Positions 1 through 9,668 of a stretch of DNA of 64,000 nt are shown here, one piece after another. The position numbers and the translations under genes were made by a program. The stretch is from Streptomyces montanisoli (GTDB taxonomy: Bacteria > Actinomycetota > Actinomycetes > Streptomycetales > Streptomycetaceae): assembly GCF_017813245.1 (NCBI RefSeq), contig NZ_JAGIQL010000003.1:1-64000 (forward strand), given 5' to 3'. Numbering within the stretch: position 1 is the stretch's first letter; every line of letters starts with the position of its first letter. The notes beneath the pieces were generated by a model. The model searched no databases and was not told the DNA's origin. It saw nothing but the letters and a program-made list of their open reading frames with translations.

Positions 1-356
1 GGGGTGCTGGTGCGGGGCGCCTCCGCGGCGGCCGGCTTGGGGGCCGGCGCACCGGGCTTCGGGGCAGCGGGACGCTCCCCCGGGGCCTTGGCGGCGCGGG
101 AGGTGCCGCCGGCCGGTGACGGCGCGGCGGGACGTGCGGGCGAGGCCTTGCGGGGGGCGGGCTTGGCGGCGGACTTGCCACCGTTGCCACTGCCCGCGGG
201 GCCCTGCAACGCGTCGGTCAGCTTGCGTACTACGGGCGCCTCGATCGTCGACGACGCCGAACGGACGAATTCACCGAGTTCTTGGAGCTTGGCCATGACG
301 ACCTTGCTCTCCACGCCGAACTCCTTGGCGAGTTCGTATACCCGGACCTTAGCCAC
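1..356 (-). CDS. infB: Translation initiation factor IF-2, N-terminal part (cut by window edge)
   Basis: IF-2 places initiator tRNA on the 30S subunit and promotes subunit joining with GTP. Only the first 118 codons are in the window. The product begins [15 protein letters not shown], the typical IF2_N helical domain, and then becomes rich in Ala, Gly, Pro and Lys, as in the long disordered linker of actinobacterial IF-2. The G domain lies beyond the left edge. The GTG start at 356-354 is chosen because an AAAGGAG ribosome binding site sits just upstream and the family N-terminus begins exactly there. It is the last visible gene of the rimP-nusA-ylxR-infB operon, 147 bases after ylxR. Confidence 0.95.
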   Translation of the reverse strand, partial: MAKVRVYELAKEFGVESKVVMAKLQELGEFVRSASSTIEAPVVRKLTDALQGPAGSGNGGKSAAKPAPRKASPARPAAPSPAGGTSRAAKAPGERPAAPKPGAPAPKPAAAEAPRTST

Positions 357-407
357 TTCGCTCCTTTTAGGTCCGGGTTACCGCCGGACCGTCGCTACTT
401 CATGGGC

Positions 408-440
408 GTACTCATCGCGTACTCATCGAGTGCTCATCGC
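408..440. repeat. Three tandem 11-bp repeats in the infB leader
   Basis: Three head-to-tail copies of the 11-mer GTACTCATCGC (copy 2 ends in A, copy 3 has GTG for GTA) fill 408-418, 419-429 and 430-440 in the ylxR-infB gap. The period is one helical turn. I know of no function; slippage duplication is the simplest explanation. Confidence 0.7.
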
Positions 441-503
441 AATCTCGACCTACTTCCGACTCGCGAGGTACCTGAACCGCACGGGGTTCCGTGCCGTACT
501 CCT

Positions 504-800
504 TCATTCCTGCGGCGCCTTCCCTGCCGTGATCGCGTCGACGGCCGCGCGCAGTCGCGCGGTGTCGAGCGGTCCCTGGGTCCGGAAGGCCCGTGGCAGG
601 GCCCGGCGGCGAACCGCCAGATCCAGACAGCCCACGGCGGGGTGCACGTACGCACCCCGGCCGGGCAGCGTACCGCTTCGATCAGGGACACAGTGTCCCC
701 CGACCACCACGATGCGCAGCAGATCCTTCTTGGCCGCTCGCTCCCGGCACCCCACGCAGGTTCGCTCAGGGCAGGCTCGGGCGCTCGTCCGGCCAGACAT
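504..800 (-). CDS. ylxR: YlxR/RnpM-family RNA-binding protein (DUF448)
   Basis: A 98-residue basic protein of the YlxR family, which is encoded between nusA and infB in many bacteria and has been linked to RNA binding and RNase P modulation. The family signatures are clear: [19 protein letters not shown] near the start, RGAYVHP in the middle and the basic segment [15 protein letters not shown] at 800 is taken as the start; two TTG codons directly before it (806 and 803) are in frame, and a GAGG motif is better spaced for TTG 806, so the start may be two residues earlier. It lies 83 bases after nusA and is surely co-transcribed with it. Confidence 0.9.
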   Translation of the reverse strand: MSGRTSARACPERTCVGCRERAAKKDLLRIVVVGGHCVPDRSGTLPGRGAYVHPAVGCLDLAVRRRALPRAFRTQGPLDTARLRAAVDAITAGKAPQE

Positions 801-883
801 CAACAAGTCTACCTCTCCACACCGATCTCATCCCTGCGGGGCAAGATTCCGGACGGCCGGTCGCCAGGGTCGGCCGAAAGCCG

Positions 884-1912
884 TCAGTCCCGGTCGGCGG
901 GCACCTCGTCGTGCGGCGCGCCGGCCTCGCCCGGCTGCTCCGTGTCGGGGCGGATGTCGATGCGCCAGCCGGTGAGCCGGGCGGCCAGGCGGGCGTTCTG
1001 CCCCTCCTTGCCGATCGCCAGCGACAGCTGGTAGTCGGGCACGGTCACCCGGGCGCTGCGCGCGGCGAGGTCGACGATCTCCACCTTGGTCACCCGCGCG
1101 GGGGACAGCGCGTTCGCCACCATCTCGGCCGGGTCGTCCGACCAGTCCACGATGTCGATCTTCTCGCCGTGCAGCTCGGCCATCACGTTGCGCACCCGCG
1201 CACCCATGGGGCCGATGCACGCGCCCTTCGCGTTCAGGCCCGACCGCATCGACCGCACCGCGATCTTGGAGCGGTGACCGGCCTCGCGGGCGATCGCGGT
1301 GATGTCGACGGACCCGTCGGCGATCTCCGGCACCTCGAGCGCGAACAGCTTCTTGACCAGGTTGGGGTGCGTCCTGGAGAGCGTCACGGAGGGGCCGCGC
1401 ACGCCCTTGGCGACGCGCACCACGTACGTGCGCAGGCGCAGGCCGTGGGTGTACTCCTCGTCCGGCACCTGCTCCTGGACGGGGAGGATGGCCTCCAGCT
1501 TGTCGTCCAGCTTGACCAGGACGTTCTTCGGGTCCTTGCCCTGCTGGACCTGGCCGGCGACGACGTCTCCCTCGCGGCGCGCGTACTCGCCGAAGGTCAC
1601 GTCGTTCTCCGCGTCCTTCAGCCGCTGCTGGATGACCTGGCGCGCGGTGGTGGCGGCGATCCTGCCGAAGTCGGACGGGGTGTCGTCGAACTCCTTGGGC
1701 TCCTGCCTCTCCTCCAGGTCCGCCGGGTCCTCCGTGGCCCACACGGTGACGTGGCCGGATTCCCTGCTGAGCTCGGCACGCGCGTGCCTGCGGCTTCCCT
1801 CGGTGCGGTGGTACGCGATGAGGAGGGCCGACTCGATCGCCTCGACCAGCAGCTCGAAGGGGATCTCCTTCTCATGTGCCAAGCCCCTCAGGAGCTTCAC
1901 ATCGATGTCCAC
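884..1912 (-). CDS. nusA: Transcription termination/antitermination factor NusA
   Basis: A 342-residue NusA, close to the length usual in Streptomyces, which lack the C-terminal acidic repeats of enterobacterial NusA. The N-terminal RNA polymerase-binding domain is followed by an S1 domain (around residues 130-200, containing [17 protein letters not shown]) and two KH domains: KH1 has the GxxG-type loop [12 protein letters not shown] and KH2 has [15 protein letters not shown]. The GTG start at 1912 encodes [17 protein letters not shown], the normal family N-terminus, and begins two bases after the rimP stop. It binds RNA polymerase and nascent RNA and modulates pausing. The C-terminus ends in a short acidic tail. 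Confidence 0.95.
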   Translation of the reverse strand: MDIDVKLLRGLAHEKEIPFELLVEAIESALLIAYHRTEGSRRHARAELSRESGHVTVWATEDPADLEERQEPKEFDDTPSDFGRIAATTARQVIQQRLKDAENDVTFGEYARREGDVVAGQVQQGKDPKNVLVKLDDKLEAILPVQEQVPDEEYTHGLRLRTYVVRVAKGVRGPSVTLSRTHPNLVKKLFALEVPEIADGSVDITAIAREAGHRSKIAVRSMRSGLNAKGACIGPMGARVRNVMAELHGEKIDIVDWSDDPAEMVANALSPARVTKVEIVDLAARSARVTVPDYQLSLAIGKEGQNARLAARLTGWRIDIRPDTEQPGEAGAPHDEVPADRD

Positions 1913-1914
1913 GG

Positions 1915-2412
1915 CTACGCCTCCTCTTTGCTCTTGTCCTTGCGGTTGAACTCGACCTCGACGCGCGCCTTCGCGATCTCGGAAAACCCGAGGCGGCGCG
2001 CGGTGGGCTTGCGGCCCTTCACGCCCGGCACCTCGACGTCGAGTCCTTCGTCGTCCACCGAGAGGATCCTGGCCACGACCTCGCCGCCCTCGTGGAGCCT
2101 GATCCTGGCGAGCCTGCCGACGGCGCGCGCGTAGTGGCGGCGCTCGGTCAGCGGGCGCTCGGCGCCCGGGGAGGTCACTTCGAGCTGGTACTGCTCGTCG
2201 CCCATGGCGTCCGTCTCGTCGAGCTCCGCGGAAACGGTGCGGGTCAGCTCGGCGACGGTGTCCAAGTCCACGCCCTCCTCGGCGTCGACCACGACCCGCA
2301 GCACGCGGTACCTGCCCGCTCTCGTGAGCTCGACCTCTTCCAGATCGAGGCCCTGCGCGCCGGCGAGCGGTTCCAGCAGCCCGCGCAGCCTGTCGCTCTG
2401 GGTGGTGCTCAT
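1915..2412 (-). CDS. rimP: Ribosome maturation factor RimP
   Basis: A 165-residue RimP (DUF150), needed for late assembly of the 30S subunit. The N-terminal alpha/beta domain carries [20 protein letters not shown] and the conserved [14 protein letters not shown]; a small SH3-like C-terminal domain follows and the protein ends in a Lys/Glu-rich tail. The ATG at 2412 is preceded by GAGGAG eight bases upstream. It is the first gene of the rimP-nusA-ylxR-infB operon; the promoter is probably in the 207-base gap shared with the divergent lipoprotein gene. Confidence 0.93.
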   Translation of the reverse strand: MSTTQSDRLRGLLEPLAGAQGLDLEEVELTRAGRYRVLRVVVDAEEGVDLDTVAELTRTVSAELDETDAMGDEQYQLEVTSPGAERPLTERRHYARAVGRLARIRLHEGGEVVARILSVDDEGLDVEVPGVKGRKPTARRLGFSEIAKARVEVEFNRKDKSKEEA

Positions 2413-2619
2413 CCGGGTGACTCCTCGGCCGCGTGTGCTGTTGTCGTGACGTCGTCCGGCCGGAACGGTGCCGACCTGCCAGTCCCAAAGGGTATCCGGT
2501 CCGCAGGGGTGTTGCCGCCCACCGGCCGGGTACCGCGGGTACGCTCGCCAGCGAAGATCACCGCACAGCTCTGCCCGGCGGCCTGAGCAGCAGTGCGAGC
2601 AACGTCCGAGGAGGCGCAC

Positions 2620-3204
2620 GTGGGGCGAGACGGGACGACGCGCAGACGCGCCCTCACGGGCGCAGGGGCGACCGCGGCGGCCGCCCTGCTGGCGGGCTGC
2701 ACCTCCTCGGGCGGGGGCGAGCCTTCGGCGGACGCACGGCGGGAACGGGTGTCGGCGGCGGCGCTCCGCGCGCTGCGCACCCGCACGGCGGCCACGAGCA
2801 CGACCCTGCTCGGCCGGTACGACGCCGTCATCGCCCGCCATCCCGAGCAGCGGGCGCGGCTGGCGCCGCTGCGGTCCGCGGTGGCCGAGCACGTGAAGGC
2901 GCTCGCCCCGGCGGGCGCCGCGCCCAGCGCGTCGGCGTCGGTGCCGGCGTCCGCGTCCTCGTCGGCCTCCGCGCCGGCGTCGGCGTCCTCGGGGCCCGCC
3001 GCGGAGGCGGGCTCCCGCGGCGGCGCGGTCCCCGCGGACGCGGCCGAGGCCGTGAGGTCGCTCGTCTCCGCGGAGCGGAACTCGGGCAAGGCGCAGACCG
3101 CCGCCCTGATGGACGCGCCCCCGGAGCTGGCGCGGCTGCTCGCCTCGGTCGCGGCCGCCAACGCGGTCCATGCCTACCTGCTGTCGAGGGGAGCCTCCTC
3201 ATGA
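2620..3204 (+). CDS. Predicted lipoprotein of unknown function, ferritin-like (DUF4439-like) helices
   Basis: A 194-residue exported protein. The N-terminus has a twin-arginine-like stretch (TRRRALTGAG), a hydrophobic segment and the lipobox LLAGC, so it is probably lipid-anchored outside the membrane. The mature part is helical with a Ser/Ala-rich linker near residues 100-120. The pattern RYDAVIARHPEQRARLAPL and the C-terminal LASVAAANAVHAYLL resemble the family of the next gene. GTG 2620 is preferred over GTG 2593 because GAGGAGG lies six bases before it. Its stop overlaps the next start (ATGA), so the two are translationally coupled. Function is not known. Confidence 0.75.
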   Translation: MGRDGTTRRRALTGAGATAAAALLAGCTSSGGGEPSADARRERVSAAALRALRTRTAATSTTLLGRYDAVIARHPEQRARLAPLRSAVAEHVKALAPAGAAPSASASVPASASSSASAPASASSGPAAEAGSRGGAVPADAAEAVRSLVSAERNSGKAQTAALMDAPPELARLLASVAAANAVHAYLLSRGASS

Positions 3205-3629
3205 CGAAGGACAAGGGGCTGCTCGACGCCACCCAGGCGGCGCTCGCGGCCGAGCACGCGGCGGTGTACGGGTACGGCGTGGTCGGCGGGCGCGTCGGCA
3301 GCGCAGGGCGCGCCGAGGCGAACGCGGCGTACACCGCGCACCTGGCGAGGCGTGACGCGCTGCGGCGGGCCGTCCGCGCCCTCGGCGGCACGCCGAAGGC
3401 GGCGGCCGCCGCGTACGACCTGCCGTTCCCGGTGACGGACCCGGACTCGGCCGGGCGGCTCGCGGCGCAGCTCGAGGACAAGGTCGCGGACGTCTACTCG
3501 GACCTGGTGCGTGCGGCCACGGGCGACGCGCGGGGCGACGCGGCGGCGGCGCTGAGCGACGCGGCGGTGCGGGCGGCCCGCTGGCGGGGGTCCGGCGTAG
3601 CCTTTCCTGGGCTCGCCGAGCGGGCCTGA
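3201..3629 (+). CDS. DUF4439 ferritin-like protein
   Basis: A 142-residue Ala-rich, helical protein with the DUF4439 pattern: ATQAALAAEHAAVYGYGVVGG at the start, then ARRDALRRAV and LEDKVADVYSDLVRAA. The conserved Glu/His pair in AAEHAAVYGYG recalls ferritin-like four-helix proteins, but I see no complete di-iron motif set. There is no signal peptide, so it is cytoplasmic unless exported with its partner. It starts at an ATGA overlap with the lipoprotein gene and its stop codon forms the left end of the repeat at 3629-3792. The physiological role is unknown. Confidence 0.75.
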   Translation: MTKDKGLLDATQAALAAEHAAVYGYGVVGGRVGSAGRAEANAAYTAHLARRDALRRAVRALGGTPKAAAAAYDLPFPVTDPDSAGRLAAQLEDKVADVYSDLVRAATGDARGDAAAALSDAAVRAARWRGSGVAFPGLAERA

Positions 3630-3792
3630 GGAGCTGTTGTCTCGCCCGGTGTGGGATCAGGTCGAGGGGGCTGGTGCTGTCAGATCCAAGGCGGAGGAGG
3701 GAGTCGACGCGGAGCGTCGGCGACCGACGACAACGCCGGAGATGGCTGTGCCAGGCGACTCGGGCCCCGCAGGGGGCAAGACAACAGCTCCT
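3629..3792. repeat. MITE-like repeat with 14-bp terminal inverted repeats
   Basis: AGGAGCTGTTGTCT at 3629-3642 and its exact reverse complement at 3779-3792 bound a 164-bp segment without a convincing gene. Its interior (3684-3712 and 3729-3741) recurs in inverse orientation at 33776-33888 with one mismatch in the 29-bp block, so it is a dispersed repeat. It lies between the DUF4439 stop codon, whose final A is the first base of the left repeat, and the next gene. No transposase is present, so it would be non-autonomous if mobile. Confidence 0.65.
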
Positions 3793-3834
3793 AAAGGCGC
3801 GGAGGACCGCACGGCGGAAGGACTGCAAGGACGT

Positions 3835-4752
3835 ATGGCTTTCGAACCGCCTCGGCGGCTGGCGCGCGCGCTCGGCGAGGAGAACGCCGCCCCCGGGGCG
3901 GGCGCGTGGCTCGCCCGGCTGCCCGAGATCGTGGCGGACGTGGTGGCGCGGCGGGGGCTCGACGTCGAGCGGGTGGTGGCGCCCGGCGGCCGGAACAGCC
4001 TGGTGCTGCTGGTGCGCACGGACGGCGCGGCGGCACCGGCCGCGCTGAAGGTCGCGCCGCCGTTCGCCGAGCCGGCCGCCGAGCGGGCGGCGCTCGCCCA
4101 CTGGAAGGGCTGGGGCGCGGTCGAGACGTACGAGACGGGCGCCGATGACGTCGACGGCGGCGACGGCGACGGCGCGCTGCTGCTCGAACGGCTGCGCCCG
4201 GAGGTCTCGCTGCGCTCACTGCCGGACGCGAAGGCTCTGCTCGAGGCCGCGGGCACGATCCGCAGGCTGTGGGTCCAGCCGCCGGCGGGCCACGCGTTCG
4301 AGACCGTCGAGGATCGCACGGGCCGCGAGGCGCGGGCGATGCAGGGCGGGGACGGTCCCGAGGCGCTGGTGGACGCGGCGCTGCGGGCGCGCGAGGCGAT
4401 GCTCGCGACGGCGGACGAGTCCCTGCTGCTGCACGGCGCCTTCCGGCAGGGGAAGGTCCTGGCGGGCGAGCGGTCCCCATGGCTGGCGGTGGGCCCCGAG
4501 CCGGTCGTGGGCGAGCGCGCGTACGACCTGGCGCGGCTGGCCCGCGACCGCGTCGAGGACCTGATCGCCTCGGACACGGGCGCGTCGACCGCGAGGCGAC
4601 GCATGCGGCGGCTGGCCGACTCGCTCGACGTGGACGGGGACAGGCTGCGGTCGTGGACGCTGTTCCGCGCGGTCGAGTCCGGCACCCGCGCGGCACGCGC
4701 GGGCCGGGACTCGACGGCGGAGGTACTGCTGGAGTACGCGAGCTGGCTGTAG
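3835..4752 (+). CDS. APH(6)/hydroxyurea-kinase-family protein lacking catalytic residues (pseudokinase)
   Basis: A 305-residue protein with the layout of the aminoglycoside/hydroxyurea antibiotic kinase family: an N-lobe with RNSLVLLVRTDG and an ALKVAPP lysine at about residue 72, then the C-lobe sequence LLLHGAFRQGKVLAGERSP and VVGERAYDLARLARDR. In active members the loop reads HGDxHxxN and the metal-binding segment has IDP; here these are HGAFRQGK (residues 200-207) and AVGPEP (about 218-223). The catalytic Asp, the Mg-binding Asn and the second Asp are all missing, so phosphotransfer is unlikely. ATG 3835 is chosen over an upstream in-frame start because AAGGAC precedes it and the family N-terminus fits. 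It faces proS. Confidence 0.8.
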   Translation: MAFEPPRRLARALGEENAAPGAGAWLARLPEIVADVVARRGLDVERVVAPGGRNSLVLLVRTDGAAAPAALKVAPPFAEPAAERAALAHWKGWGAVETYETGADDVDGGDGDGALLLERLRPEVSLRSLPDAKALLEAAGTIRRLWVQPPAGHAFETVEDRTGREARAMQGGDGPEALVDAALRAREAMLATADESLLLHGAFRQGKVLAGERSPWLAVGPEPVVGERAYDLARLARDRVEDLIASDTGASTARRRMRRLADSLDVDGDRLRSWTLFRAVESGTRAARAGRDSTAEVLLEYASWL

Positions 4753-4881
4753 TCCGTGCCACGCGGCCGTCCCGGGCCCCCCACGGCACCGGGAAGCCCC
4801 TGGGAGCAGGGCGCTGAACGCGCACGGCGGCGACGCGTCCCGGGCTCGCGTGCGGCAGCGACGCGCAGACGCCGGGCGACC

Positions 4882-6579
4882 CTACGCCGTGAGGGCCCTC
4901 ACGGCGTCCGTGAGGGAGAGCTCCTCGCGCTTGCCGGTGCGGCGGTCCTTCAGTTCCACCACGTCCTCGGCCGCGCGGCGGCCCGCCACCAGGATCGTCG
5001 GCACGCCGATCAGCTCCGCGTCCGTGAACTTCACGCCGGGTGACACGCCCGGGCGCTCGTCGACGAGTACGCGCAGGCCCGCTGCCGCGAGCTGCTCGGC
5101 CGCCCGCAGGGCCAGCTCCGTCTGGGCCGTCTTGCCCGCCGCGACCACGTGGACGTCCGCGGGGGCGATCTCGCGCGGCCAGCACAGGCCCTGGCCGTCC
5201 GCGGTCTGCTCGGCGAGCGCGGCGACGACGCGGGAGATGCCGAGGCCGTAGGAGCCCATGGTGACCCGAGCCGGCTTGCCGTCACGGCCGAGGACGTCGA
5301 GCTGGAAGACGTCCGCGTACTTGCGGCCGAGCTGGAAGATGTGGCCGACCTCGATCGCGCGGTCGAGCCTGAGGCCCGCGCCGCACGCCGGGCACGGGTC
5401 GCCCTCCTCGACCACGACGACGTCCAGGTAGTCGTCCACCTCGAAGTCCCGCCCCGCGACGACGCCGCGCGCGTGCGTGTCCGGCTTGTTGGCGCCCGTC
5501 ACCCACGCCGTGCCGGGCGCGACGCGCGGGTCCGCGATGTAGCGGATGTCCAGGCCCTGCGGGCCGACGTAACCGCGTACCAGGTCGGGCCTGCCCTCGA
5601 AGTCCTGCGCCGTGACCAGTTCGACCTCCGCGGGCGCCAGGTGCTCCCCCAGCTTGCCGAGGTCCACCTCGCGGTCGCCTGGCACGCCCACGGCGACGAT
5701 CTCGCCGTCCACCTTGACCAGCAGGTTCTTCAGCGTCGCCGAGGCCGGGACGCCGAGGTGCGCGGCGAGCGCCTCGATCGTCGGCGTGTCCGGGGTGTCG
5801 AGCTCCTCGACGGGTCCTGGCGCTGCGGCCGCGGGGACCGCAGCCTTGAACGCGACCGCCTCGGTGTTCGCCGCGTACTCGCAGGCCGGGCAGTCCGCGA
5901 AGGTGTCCTCCCCGGCCGCGGCGGGCGCGAGGAACTCCTCCGACGCCGACCCGCCCATCGCGCCCGACACCGCCGAGACGATCCGGTAGTCGACGCCGAG
6001 GCGCGCGAAGATCGCCCGGTACGCCTCTCGGTGCAGGGCGTACGACTCGGCGAGGCCCTCGTCCGTCGTGTCGAACGAGTACGAGTCCTTCATCAGGAAC
6101 TCGCGTCCGCGCAGGACGCCGGAGCGGGGGCGTGCCTCGTCGCGGTACTTGGTCTGGATCTGGTAGAGGATCACCGGCAGGTCCTTGTAGGACGTGCACT
6201 GGTCCTTGACGACCTGGGTGAAGATCTCCTCGTGCGTCGGCGCGAGCAGGTAGTCGGCGCCCTTGCGGTCCTTGAGCCGGAAGAGCAGGTCGCCGTACTC
6301 CTCGTACCGGCCGCTCTCCTCGTAGGCGTCCTTGGGCAGCAGCGCGGGCAGCAGGACCTCCTGCGCGCCGAACGCGTCCATCTCCTCGCGCACCACGCGC
6401 GCGACGTTGTCCAGGACCTTCTTGCCGAGCGGCAGCCACGTCCAGATGCCGGCCGACGTGCGCCGCACGTATCCGGCGCGCACGAGGAGCTGGTGGCTGA
6501 GCGTCTCCGCGTCCGCCGGCTCCTCGCGCAGTGTCTTGGCCATGAGACGGGACATGCGCTGGATCCGGGTCCGTGACAT
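4882..6579 (-). CDS. proS: Prolyl-tRNA synthetase, bacterial type with editing domain
   Basis: A 565-residue class II synthetase that charges tRNA-Pro. Class II motif 2 is in [20 protein letters not shown] and motif 3 in [16 protein letters not shown]; the inserted YbaK-like editing domain lies between them ([23 protein letters not shown]), and the C-terminal anticodon-binding domain ends the protein. [13 protein letters not shown] segment and a CPACG pair are visible. ATG 6579 ([13 protein letters not shown]) is preferred over ATG 6555 because AGGAG lies eight bases upstream of it and none precedes the inner ATG. I see no T-box leader. Confidence 0.95.
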   Translation of the reverse strand: MSRTRIQRMSRLMAKTLREEPADAETLSHQLLVRAGYVRRTSAGIWTWLPLGKKVLDNVARVVREEMDAFGAQEVLLPALLPKDAYEESGRYEEYGDLLFRLKDRKGADYLLAPTHEEIFTQVVKDQCTSYKDLPVILYQIQTKYRDEARPRSGVLRGREFLMKDSYSFDTTDEGLAESYALHREAYRAIFARLGVDYRIVSAVSGAMGGSASEEFLAPAAAGEDTFADCPACEYAANTEAVAFKAAVPAAAAPGPVEELDTPDTPTIEALAAHLGVPASATLKNLLVKVDGEIVAVGVPGDREVDLGKLGEHLAPAEVELVTAQDFEGRPDLVRGYVGPQGLDIRYIADPRVAPGTAWVTGANKPDTHARGVVAGRDFEVDDYLDVVVVEEGDPCPACGAGLRLDRAIEVGHIFQLGRKYADVFQLDVLGRDGKPARVTMGSYGLGISRVVAALAEQTADGQGLCWPREIAPADVHVVAAGKTAQTELALRAAEQLAAAGLRVLVDERPGVSPGVKFTDAELIGVPTILVAGRRAAEDVVELKDRRTGKREELSLTDAVRALTA

Positions 6580-6671
6580 GGGGTGCACTCCTGCGTTGCG
6601 TCGGTTGCCTCGGTCGCCTGCGGCGGGGCCGGGCGTGTGGCAGGAGGGTAACCGGGGGCCGCCGCCCGGCG

Positions 6672-7262
6672 TTAATCCGTCGCGGGCGCCGGGGAGGGCC
6701 TGTGCGGCAGGGGCAGGGGCGCGCCCATCACCGCGTACGGCCGGGGGGCGCTGGGGAAGTGCACCTGGCGGGCGAGGTCGCGGTAGCCGAGCGAGCGGTA
6801 GAGGCGGCGCGCGGGGCTCTCGACGTCGATGGCGGAGAGGATGGAACGCGGCTGGGAGACGCCGTCGGTGATCGTGGTGATCAGTTCCCTGCCGATGCCC
6901 TGCGCCTGGAACGAGGGGTGGACGTGCAGTTCGGTGATGACGAACACGTCGTCGAGCCAGCCGTTGGCGTCCTGCCTGCGCAGGTAGGGCTCCACGACGG
7001 TGGACCACCAGTGGGCGCGGTCGTTGGGCAGCCCGTACACGAAGCCGACGAGCCGGCCCTCGGGCGTGGTCGCGCCGAAGGAGCGGCAGCCCGGGTACAT
7101 GAGGTGGCGCAGCACGATGTGGTGCCGCACCCCGATCTCCTCCTCGCTGAGCCCGAAGGCGAGCGCCTGCACGGCGAGCGCGTCGTCCACGCGCGCGACG
7201 AGGTCGATGGGACCCACCTGTACGTCCGGGGTCCTGGGGGCGTTCCCTGGGGTGATCGGCAT
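6672..7262 (-). CDS. GNAT-family N-acetyltransferase
   Basis: A 196-residue protein with the acetyl-CoA-binding GNAT core. Motif A is [23 protein letters not shown] (Q/RxxGxG/A type) and the C-terminal strand-helix is [15 protein letters not shown] ([19 protein letters not shown]). The substrate cannot be read from sequence. It starts 15 bases after the stop of the preceding acetyltransferase gene and is probably co-transcribed with it. A proline-rich tail ends the protein. Confidence 0.8.
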   Translation of the reverse strand: MPITPGNAPRTPDVQVGPIDLVARVDDALAVQALAFGLSEEEIGVRHHIVLRHLMYPGCRSFGATTPEGRLVGFVYGLPNDRAHWWSTVVEPYLRRQDANGWLDDVFVITELHVHPSFQAQGIGRELITTITDGVSQPRSILSAIDVESPARRLYRSLGYRDLARQVHFPSAPRPYAVMGAPLPLPHRPSPAPATD

Positions 7263-7277
7263 GGCCGAACCCTACTT

Positions 7278-8123
7278 TCAGAACAGGACACTCATGAAGG
7301 CGCCCACCTCACGAAATCCCACCCGCCGGTAGGAGGCCCTGGCGGCGGTGTTGAAGTCGTTGACGTAGAGGCTGACGACGGGTGAGACGTCGGCCAGCGC
7401 GTAGCGCACGACGGCCGCCATTCCGGTCTCGGACAGGCCCTTTCCCCGGTGGGCGGGATCGACCCAGACGCCCTGGATCTGGCACGCACGCGGGGTGGCG
7501 GCGCCGATCTCGGCCTTGAAGACCACCCGGCCGTCCTCGATCCGGGCGAAGGCCCGCCCCGAGCCGACGAGTTCCGCGACGCGCGCCTGGTAGAGGAGGC
7601 CGCCGTCACCGGCCAGCGGGGAGACGCCGACCTCCTCGGTGAACATGGCGACGCAGGCCGGCATGATCGTTTCTATCTCGCTCTTGCCGAGCCTGCGCAC
7701 GTACGGGTCGGGCTCGATCTCGGCGGACGGCCGGTCGGTGACCATCAGCGGCTGGTGGGCGCGGACCTCCCTGGCCGGGCCCCAGGAAGGCTCGAGCAGC
7801 CGCCACAGGTGCGCGGTCGGCTCGGCGGGCCCGACGATGGAGGAGCAGCGGCGGCCGGCCCTGCGGGCGCGGTCGGCGAAGGCGCGCACGGCCTCGGGGG
7901 TGGCGCGGATGGGCACGAGGTTGGCGCCCGAGTAGCACAGGGAACGCAGCCGGCCGTCCGTGTACCAGCCCCACATCTCGCCGCCGAGGCGCCACGGGTC
8001 GAGCCCGGCGACCTGCACGCGGGATGCCACGAACGCGTTCTCGACGGGATCGCTCTCCAGGATCGCGAGGGCGTCGCCGAGTTCGCTGGGGTCGAGGACC
8101 CGGGTGGTGGTCTGCGTCAACAC
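7278..8123 (-). CDS. GNAT acetyltransferase with N-terminal DUF4081 domain
   Basis: A 281-residue two-domain protein. Residues 1 to about 120 form the DUF4081 region ([28 protein letters not shown] and GGEMWGWY); the C-terminal half is a GNAT domain with [19 protein letters not shown] and [18 protein letters not shown]. The acceptor is unknown. The start is GTG 8123 directly followed by a TTG; both are possible. It sits between the ispG terminator and the smaller GNAT gene, with which it forms a two-gene operon. Confidence 0.82.
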   Translation of the reverse strand: MLTQTTTRVLDPSELGDALAILESDPVENAFVASRVQVAGLDPWRLGGEMWGWYTDGRLRSLCYSGANLVPIRATPEAVRAFADRARRAGRRCSSIVGPAEPTAHLWRLLEPSWGPAREVRAHQPLMVTDRPSAEIEPDPYVRRLGKSEIETIMPACVAMFTEEVGVSPLAGDGGLLYQARVAELVGSGRAFARIEDGRVVFKAEIGAATPRACQIQGVWVDPAHRGKGLSETGMAAVVRYALADVSPVVSLYVNDFNTAARASYRRVGFREVGAFMSVLF

Positions 8124-8237
8124 GTGGGGGCCTCACCGTACGGTCTGCTTGTCTGCGCACTGTAACCCGCCGGTCCCCGTCCGCGCCTCCCGCGGCCGCT
8201 CCCCGGCCCCGGGCGCCCGTCAGGGGCCGCACGCGCC

Positions 8238-8285
8238 GACGAGTCCCGTGCCGCCCACCCTCGCGGGTGGCGCACGGGACTCGTC
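8238..8285 (-). terminator. Hairpin terminator after ispG
   Basis: GACGAGTCCCGTGC pairs with GCACGGGACTCGTC and the stem continues as a CCACCC/GGGTGG segment with a small bulge and a four-base loop. It lies just 3' of ispG and before the acetyltransferase operon. There is no U-run, as is common in Streptomyces. Confidence 0.75.
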
Positions 8286-8321
8286 CTGGCGGTGGTGGCC
8301 GCCCGCCCGGGGCGGACCGGG

Positions 8322-9476
8322 TCAGCCGACGGAGACCTCGGGCTCGCCCGAGGCGATGCCGTCCTTCTCCATCTGCTCGGCCATCTTCATGGCCTCGTCG
8401 ATGAGCGTCTCGACGATCTTGGACTCGGGCACGGTCTTGATGACCTCGCCCTTGACGAAGATCTGGCCCTTGCCGTTGCCCGAGGCGACGCCGAGGTCGG
8501 CCTCCCGGGCCTCGCCCGGGCCGTTGACGACACAGCCCATGACGGCGACGCGCAGCGGCACCTCCATGCCGTCGAGGCCGGCCGTCACCTCGTCGGCGAG
8601 CTTGTACACGTCGACCTGGGCGCGGCCGCAGGACGGGCAGGAGACGATCTCCAGGCGGCGCTGGCGCAGGCCGAGCGACTCCAGGATCTGCTGGCCGACC
8701 TTGACCTCCTCCACCGGCGGGGCGGAGAGGGAGACGCGGATGGTGTCGCCGATGCCCTCGCTGAGCAGCGCGCCGAAGGCGACGGCGGACTTGATGGTGC
8801 CCTGGAAGGCGGGGCCCGCCTCCGTCACGCCGAGGTGCAGGGGGTAGTCGCACTTCTGGGCCAGCAGCCGGTAGGCGTTGACCATGACGACGGGGTCGTT
8901 GTGCTTGACGGAGATCTTGATGTCGCGGAAGTCGTGCTCCTCGAAGAGGGACGCCTCCCACAGCGCGGACTCGACGAGCGCCTCGGGCGTGGCCTTGCCG
9001 TACTTCTCCAGCAGGCGCCTGTCGAGGGAGCCCGCGTTGACGCCGATGCGGATCGGCGTGCCGGCGTCCTTCGCGGCCTTGGAGATCTCCCTGACCTTGT
9101 CGTCGAACTGCTTGATGTTGCCGGGGTTGACGCGGACGGCCGCGCAGCCGGCGTCGATCGCGGCGAACACGTACTTGGGCTGGAAGTGGATGTCGGCGAT
9201 GACCGGGATCTGCGACTTCTTCGCGATCGCGGGGAGCGCGTCCGCGTCGTCCTGCGTCGGGCACGCGACCCGCACGATCTGGCAGCCGGACGCCGTCAGC
9301 TCCGCGATCTGCTGGAGCGTGGCACCGATGTCCGACGTGCGCGTCGTCGTCATCGACTGGACGGAGACCGGCGCGTCGCCACCGACGGGAACCGAACCGA
9401 CGTGGATCTGACGGCTGACCCTGCGGTCGGCGAGCTTGGCAGGAACGGACGGCATTCCGAGCGAAATCGCAGTCAT
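8322..9476 (-). CDS. ispG: 4-hydroxy-3-methylbut-2-en-1-yl diphosphate synthase IspG (GcpE)
   Basis: A 384-residue iron-sulfur enzyme of the MEP isoprenoid pathway that converts ME-cPP to HMBPP. The N-terminal TIM barrel carries [17 protein letters not shown] and the reductase-like C-terminal domain supplies the three cluster cysteines in SCPSCGRA and [14 protein letters not shown] 9476 gives [19 protein letters not shown], the common actinobacterial N-terminus; no strong ribosome binding site is visible. It follows dxr and rseP on the same strand but is separated from rseP by a strong terminator, so it probably has its own promoter in the gap at 9477-9595. Confidence 0.95.
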   Translation of the reverse strand: MTAISLGMPSVPAKLADRRVSRQIHVGSVPVGGDAPVSVQSMTTTRTSDIGATLQQIAELTASGCQIVRVACPTQDDADALPAIAKKSQIPVIADIHFQPKYVFAAIDAGCAAVRVNPGNIKQFDDKVREISKAAKDAGTPIRIGVNAGSLDRRLLEKYGKATPEALVESALWEASLFEEHDFRDIKISVKHNDPVVMVNAYRLLAQKCDYPLHLGVTEAGPAFQGTIKSAVAFGALLSEGIGDTIRVSLSAPPVEEVKVGQQILESLGLRQRRLEIVSCPSCGRAQVDVYKLADEVTAGLDGMEVPLRVAVMGCVVNGPGEAREADLGVASGNGKGQIFVKGEVIKTVPESKIVETLIDEAMKMAEQMEKDGIASGEPEVSVG

Positions 9477-9595
9477 CTGCTGTTGCAACCCCAAGTGTGG
9501 ATCCTGGTCCCGAGATCGGCGGGCTCCGGCAATCGAGATTACGCCACCGTCCGCCGGGCGGTCACACCCGCCGGGCCTTGTCCACTCAAAAGTAA

Positions 9596-9624
9596 GCAGC
9601 CGGACACCAGAGGTGTCCGGCTGC
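9596..9624 (-). terminator. Rho-independent terminator after rseP
   Basis: A perfect 13-bp stem (GCAGCCGGACACC at 9596-9608 with its complement at 9612-9624) and a three-base loop. On the minus strand it is followed by TTACTTTTGAG, a U-rich tail unusual for this G+C-rich genome. Confidence 0.85.
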
Positions 9625-9668
9625 CCTCACCGGGGAAGGGGCGGCATCTTCTCGGGCCGCCGCGTCCG

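Noticed and set aside
6580..6671. T-box leader for proS
   Set aside because: The leader is too short and contains neither the T-box sequence nor specifier-loop structure.
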